This document shows positions 5,356-7,537 of a DNA stretch of 7,537 nucleotides, piece after piece. The notes beneath the pieces were generated by a model. It was given only the letters and a program-made list of their open reading frames with translations, was not told the origin of the DNA and did not search any database. Made by a program: the position numbers and the translations under genes. The stretch is taken from positions 1-7,537 of the forward strand of contig DATCFU010000067.1 of the NCBI GenBank assembly GCA_036509315.1, in the 5' to 3' direction. The first letter of the stretch is position 1. Each line of letters starts with the position of its first letter. Origin of the DNA: PALSA-607 sp036509315 (lineage in GTDB: Bacteria > Actinomycetota > Actinomycetes > Acidothermales > Acidothermaceae).

Positions 5356-6390
5356 TTAGTCCCCGTTCCAGCACGCGAGTACGTCGGTCGCGACCGTGTA
5401 CGCAAGATCGGGCGGAGTCGGATGTGGCGAATCCGCGGCAGCCGACATCGCGGATGCATCGACCTGCAGTGTCATGTTGTCCTTGAGGAAAATTACAGCG
5501 CCGTTCGGTGCTTCGTACGCCGGCAGGCCTAGACCGGTGAGTCCGCTTAGCGGGTGCGCCGCACCGACCGCCAAGCGGGCTGTGTCGAAGTACTGGCGGG
5601 CAGCAGCCGTGTCCGATGACTGCTTGACCGACAACACCAGCGCGCCCGCACTCGAATAGTAAGTGCAGGTGTAGACAGCGTCGATCCACGACGTTGTCGA
5701 CGGCGGCGGGGCGGCCAGACCAAGAAGTTGCGCGACGTTCTTCTGGGTCTCCGGCGCGCACACCATGCGCGCGGACGCGGACGGTGCTCCCGGCGTGTTA
5801 ACAGCGGACGCCGACGGTGCGGGCGACTGCGACATATCTGCCATCGATGTCCCCGGTGCCATGTACATGCCTGCCATCGGGTTCGTCTTGCTCGACACTC
5901 CCGCGGCGCACGCGGTGACGAGGACCGGTACGGCGACCAGCATCAGCAACGCCGGCTTCAGTACGGGACGCCGCGGGGGACGCTGCGAGGTTAGGCCGAC
6001 TCGACGTGCGCGCGCGGCAACAATGGCCAGCGCCAAAACGACGGTTTCCGCGACAACGCAAACCATCCCCAAAACGTTCTCGCTCGTCAGTGCCCAATCT
6101 TCCTTGTACCCCCCCGGAAGACCGATAGTCCTGCTCGCAACGAAACCCGCGAGCTCAAGAGCGCTCGTAGCGCCGATGAGCGCCCACCCGAACCGACGAC
6201 GGCGCGAACCCAAAAGCACGATCGCCCCAGCCGTGAATGCAGCATTCCCAACGATGAACAGCGCGCCGATGTAAGGCATCTCACGCAGGTGCATCGGAGT
6301 CAAGAATGCGTGAATACCCACATTCAACTCCGCAGCCAGGATCGCCGTCCAGCGCACGACTTCAGCCGGACGCACTGGTTTCAAGCGCAC
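5356..6390 (-). CDS. Four-helix membrane domain fused to lipobox-bearing extracytoplasmic domain
   Basis: A 344-residue protein of unrecognised function. GTG 6390 is chosen because GGAGG ends eight bases before it; a TTG at 6420 would include that Shine-Dalgarno in the coding region. Residues 12-126 contain four hydrophobic helices (about 12-30, 41-61, 67-88, 105-126), with an HLREMPYIG motif between the first two. A basic stretch (128-145) leads to a fifth segment ending LVAVPVLVTAC (151-161), which looks like a lipoprotein signal with C161 as the lipid-acceptor position. Then comes a Met-rich Ala/Pro/Ser linker (Met at 172, 175, 177, 183, 186) and a domain from about 209 to 344 with C211, C242 and C340. 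An internal lipobox after four membrane helices is odd and suggests a fusion of two genes. The CHRD and sortase genes follow on the same strand, so a joint envelope role is likely. The Met cluster recalls copper-binding proteins, but this is speculative. Confidence 0.85.
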   Translation of the reverse strand: MRLKPVRPAEVVRWTAILAAELNVGIHAFLTPMHLREMPYIGALFIVGNAAFTAGAIVLLGSRRRRFGWALIGATSALELAGFVASRTIGLPGGYKEDWALTSENVLGMVCVVAETVVLALAIVAARARRVGLTSQRPPRRPVLKPALLMLVAVPVLVTACAAGVSSKTNPMAGMYMAPGTSMADMSQSPAPSASAVNTPGAPSASARMVCAPETQKNVAQLLGLAAPPPSTTSWIDAVYTCTYYSSAGALVLSVKQSSDTAAARQYFDTARLAVGAAHPLSGLTGLGLPAYEAPNGAVIFLKDNMTLQVDASAMSAAADSPHPTPPDLAYTVATDVLACWNGD

Positions 6391-6547
6391 GACGACGACC
6401 TCCAGGGGCTGGACTCCCAAGCGGAGTACTCACTGGTTCGCACCCGAGCGCCAATCGGTTCGTGACGGGGGAATCCCGCATTTGAAACTGTTCCTCGGTG
6501 CAGCGCTCAACCGGCTCGTTGGCACGATCGGGGCATCGTCGTTTTGA

Positions 6548-6676
6548 GCACGTCGCCGCCGTGCAGCGACTGTTTTCCAGGTGTTCTACAACCGCCGCAG
6601 GCTGAACTCCACCCTCGGCTACCGCACCCCGACCGAAGCACTCAACGACTACAACACAGCAGCAACGGCCGCATGA
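6548..6676 (+). pseudogene. IS3-family transposase (OrfB) C-terminal fragment
   Basis: The last 42 codons of an IS3-family DDE transposase. FYNRRRLNSTLGYRTPTEAL is the family's characteristic C-terminal signature, here followed by NDYNTAATAA and a TGA at 6674-6676. A TGA at 6545-6547 blocks the frame just upstream, and the bases before it give no rve-domain sequence, so the catalytic Asp and Glu residues are absent. I see no terminal inverted repeats or target duplication. It is a dead remnant lying about 160 bases upstream of the divergent membrane-protein gene, where the original insertion may have altered that gene's promoter region. Confidence 0.85.
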
Positions 6677-6696
6677 GCAACAACCGAGGGACCTAC

Positions 6697-6831
6697 GTGC
6701 AGCGCGAGGTCTTGTCGTTGGCATATTTCGGCGGTACAGCCAATCTTGATCTCCCGGCTGACTGGTATTCCGCTTGGCACCGTGAAAACACGGACGCTGG
6801 CAGCGCTGCGCCAACTACGCACGAGCCTTGA
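6697..6831 (+). CDS. Doubtful small ORF, 44 residues
   Basis: GTG 6697 has GAGGGA ending five bases before it, a good Shine-Dalgarno, and the product includes MQREVLSLAYFGGTANLDLP and ADWYSAWHREN. The first part is protein-like; the end (TDAGSAAPTTHEP) is low in complexity. No family, signal peptide or membrane segment is recognised. The frame continues upstream through an ATG at 6673 that overlaps the transposase stop codon, so it may instead be part of the insertion-sequence debris. No promoter is evident. Treat as unproven. Confidence 0.25.
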   Translation: MQREVLSLAYFGGTANLDLPADWYSAWHRENTDAGSAAPTTHEP

Positions 6832-6986
6832 CCAGCTCGCGATCGCTGACGAAGACGAAGGGGTGGGCGCTGGCTCGTTGGTTGCCGCTGCATCCTGAAC
6901 ACGGGGCCGCCTCTGCCGACCGGTTCGCCGGCAATCAGGCCGTGTGATTGGCGGTTAGCGCGTGCTCAGAACGGCTGCCCACCCAT

Positions 6987-7537
6987 TCATTTATCGGCGT
7001 CCCGGACGGGTGCGAGGAGTAGCCTGTGCTCGATGATTTCGATTGCGACTTCGCTTGTGGTGAGGCTGTAGGCGAAGGCGTGGGCGCGGATGCGCACTAG
7101 TGCCTCGGCGGGCCCGACTTGTAGTTGCCGCATCACCATGCCGGCGGCCTGGTAGACCGCCGCTCGCGTTAGCGACGGGAGCGCCGACCACGGTTCCCCC
7201 CGCTGGGTTTCCGCCGCCCAGTCGACGATCCCGCCCAGTAAGTCGCTCAGCGGTGACGCTGCGATCTCGGCGGCCAACGTCGCTGCGGCGAAGTCGTCCT
7301 GCGACAACGTTCGCGGGTTGAAGCTGAGAAGCTCCAGGGCCCCGATCTGGGACTGTGAGAACACAACAGGCAGTGCAAATACCGCACGCACTCCGCCGGC
7401 CAGTGCCGCAGTGGCGTACGCCGACCAGTGCCGCTTCCCTTCCTCGGCTAGGTCCTCGACAAGGACTGGCCGCCCCAACGCGACGGCATCCAGACATGGT
7501 GTCCCGTGCCAGAACCCGTCGCGACGGCGCCCCGGCC
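6987..7537 (-). CDS. GAF-ANTAR domain transcription antitermination regulator (5' end outside window)
   Basis: The frame is open to the window edge, with 183 complete codons visible to a TGA at 6987-6989. An internal TTG at 7476-7478 is not the start: the residues before it (GTPCLDAVALGRPVLVEDL) belong to the GAF domain. The GAF core continues through HWSAYATAALAGGVRAVFAL and QIGALELLSF. The C-terminal part, from about LPSLTRAAVYQAAGMVMRQL to VAIEIIEHRLLL, is an ANTAR domain, which binds paired hairpins in nascent RNA and prevents termination. GAF domains sense small ligands or redox state, but the ligand here is unknown. This combination is abundant in actinobacteria, usually as an orphan regulator. 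The target cannot be read from this window. Confidence 0.92.
   Translation of the reverse strand, partial: PGRRRDGFWHGTPCLDAVALGRPVLVEDLAEEGKRHWSAYATAALAGGVRAVFALPVVFSQSQIGALELLSFNPRTLSQDDFAAATLAAEIAASPLSDLLGGIVDWAAETQRGEPWSALPSLTRAAVYQAAGMVMRQLQVGPAEALVRIRAHAFAYSLTTSEVAIEIIEHRLLLAPVRDADK

Noticed and set aside
6921..6932. CCGG-TTCG-CCGG hairpin between the small ORF and the GAF-ANTAR gene
   Set aside because: The stem has only four base pairs and the flanking bases do not extend it, so it is not supported as a terminator.

Overview
The window looks like a chromosomal stretch from a high-GC actinobacterium (Actinomycetota). Codon use is strongly GC-biased. It carries an actinobacterial GAF-ANTAR regulator, a class F sortase, and promoter-like sites matching the sigma-B/sigma-F stress consensus GTTT-N15/16-GGGTAT. 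I cannot assign a genus from the sequence alone.

Layout. Bases 1 to about 1169 hold no intact gene. On the minus strand there is a decayed coding remnant with an in-frame amber codon (255-557). At 1170-1213 lies the 3' part of a tRNA-Gly(TCC) gene, from anticodon loop to CCA, without its 5' half; this is what an old integrase attachment site looks like. A hairpin follows directly. From 1614 to 3354, reading rightward, comes a stress-type cluster: a perfect sigma-B/F-like promoter, a hemerythrin HHE protein and a strong terminator; then a weaker sigma-B/F-like site, a SRPBCC-fold protein and a tightly linked beta-rich protein of unknown function. At 3582-3749 another perfect sigma-B/F-like promoter stands before a ribosome binding site and a 36-codon ORF with three cysteines, a candidate small gene.

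From 3771 to 6390, reading leftward, there is a cell-surface cluster. Its first gene (5356-6390) encodes an unusual protein joining a four-helix membrane domain, a lipobox-bearing fifth hydrophobic segment, a methionine-rich linker and an extracytoplasmic cysteine-containing domain. Next is a secreted CHRD-domain protein with an EF-hand-like loop and a C-terminal sorting signal of non-canonical form (LQNTE, hydrophobic stretch, Arg tail). Ten bases later comes a class F sortase with its His, Cys and Arg residues intact. The simplest reading is a dedicated sortase and substrate pair, with the membrane protein as a likely partner.

The right end holds the last 42 codons of an IS3-family transposase (6548-6676), a doubtful 44-codon ORF with a good ribosome binding site, and the C-terminal part of a GAF-ANTAR regulator that runs off the window edge. 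Three starts are placed downstream of the longest possible ones because a clear Shine-Dalgarno sequence decides for them: 1712, 5244 (minus) and 6390 (minus).
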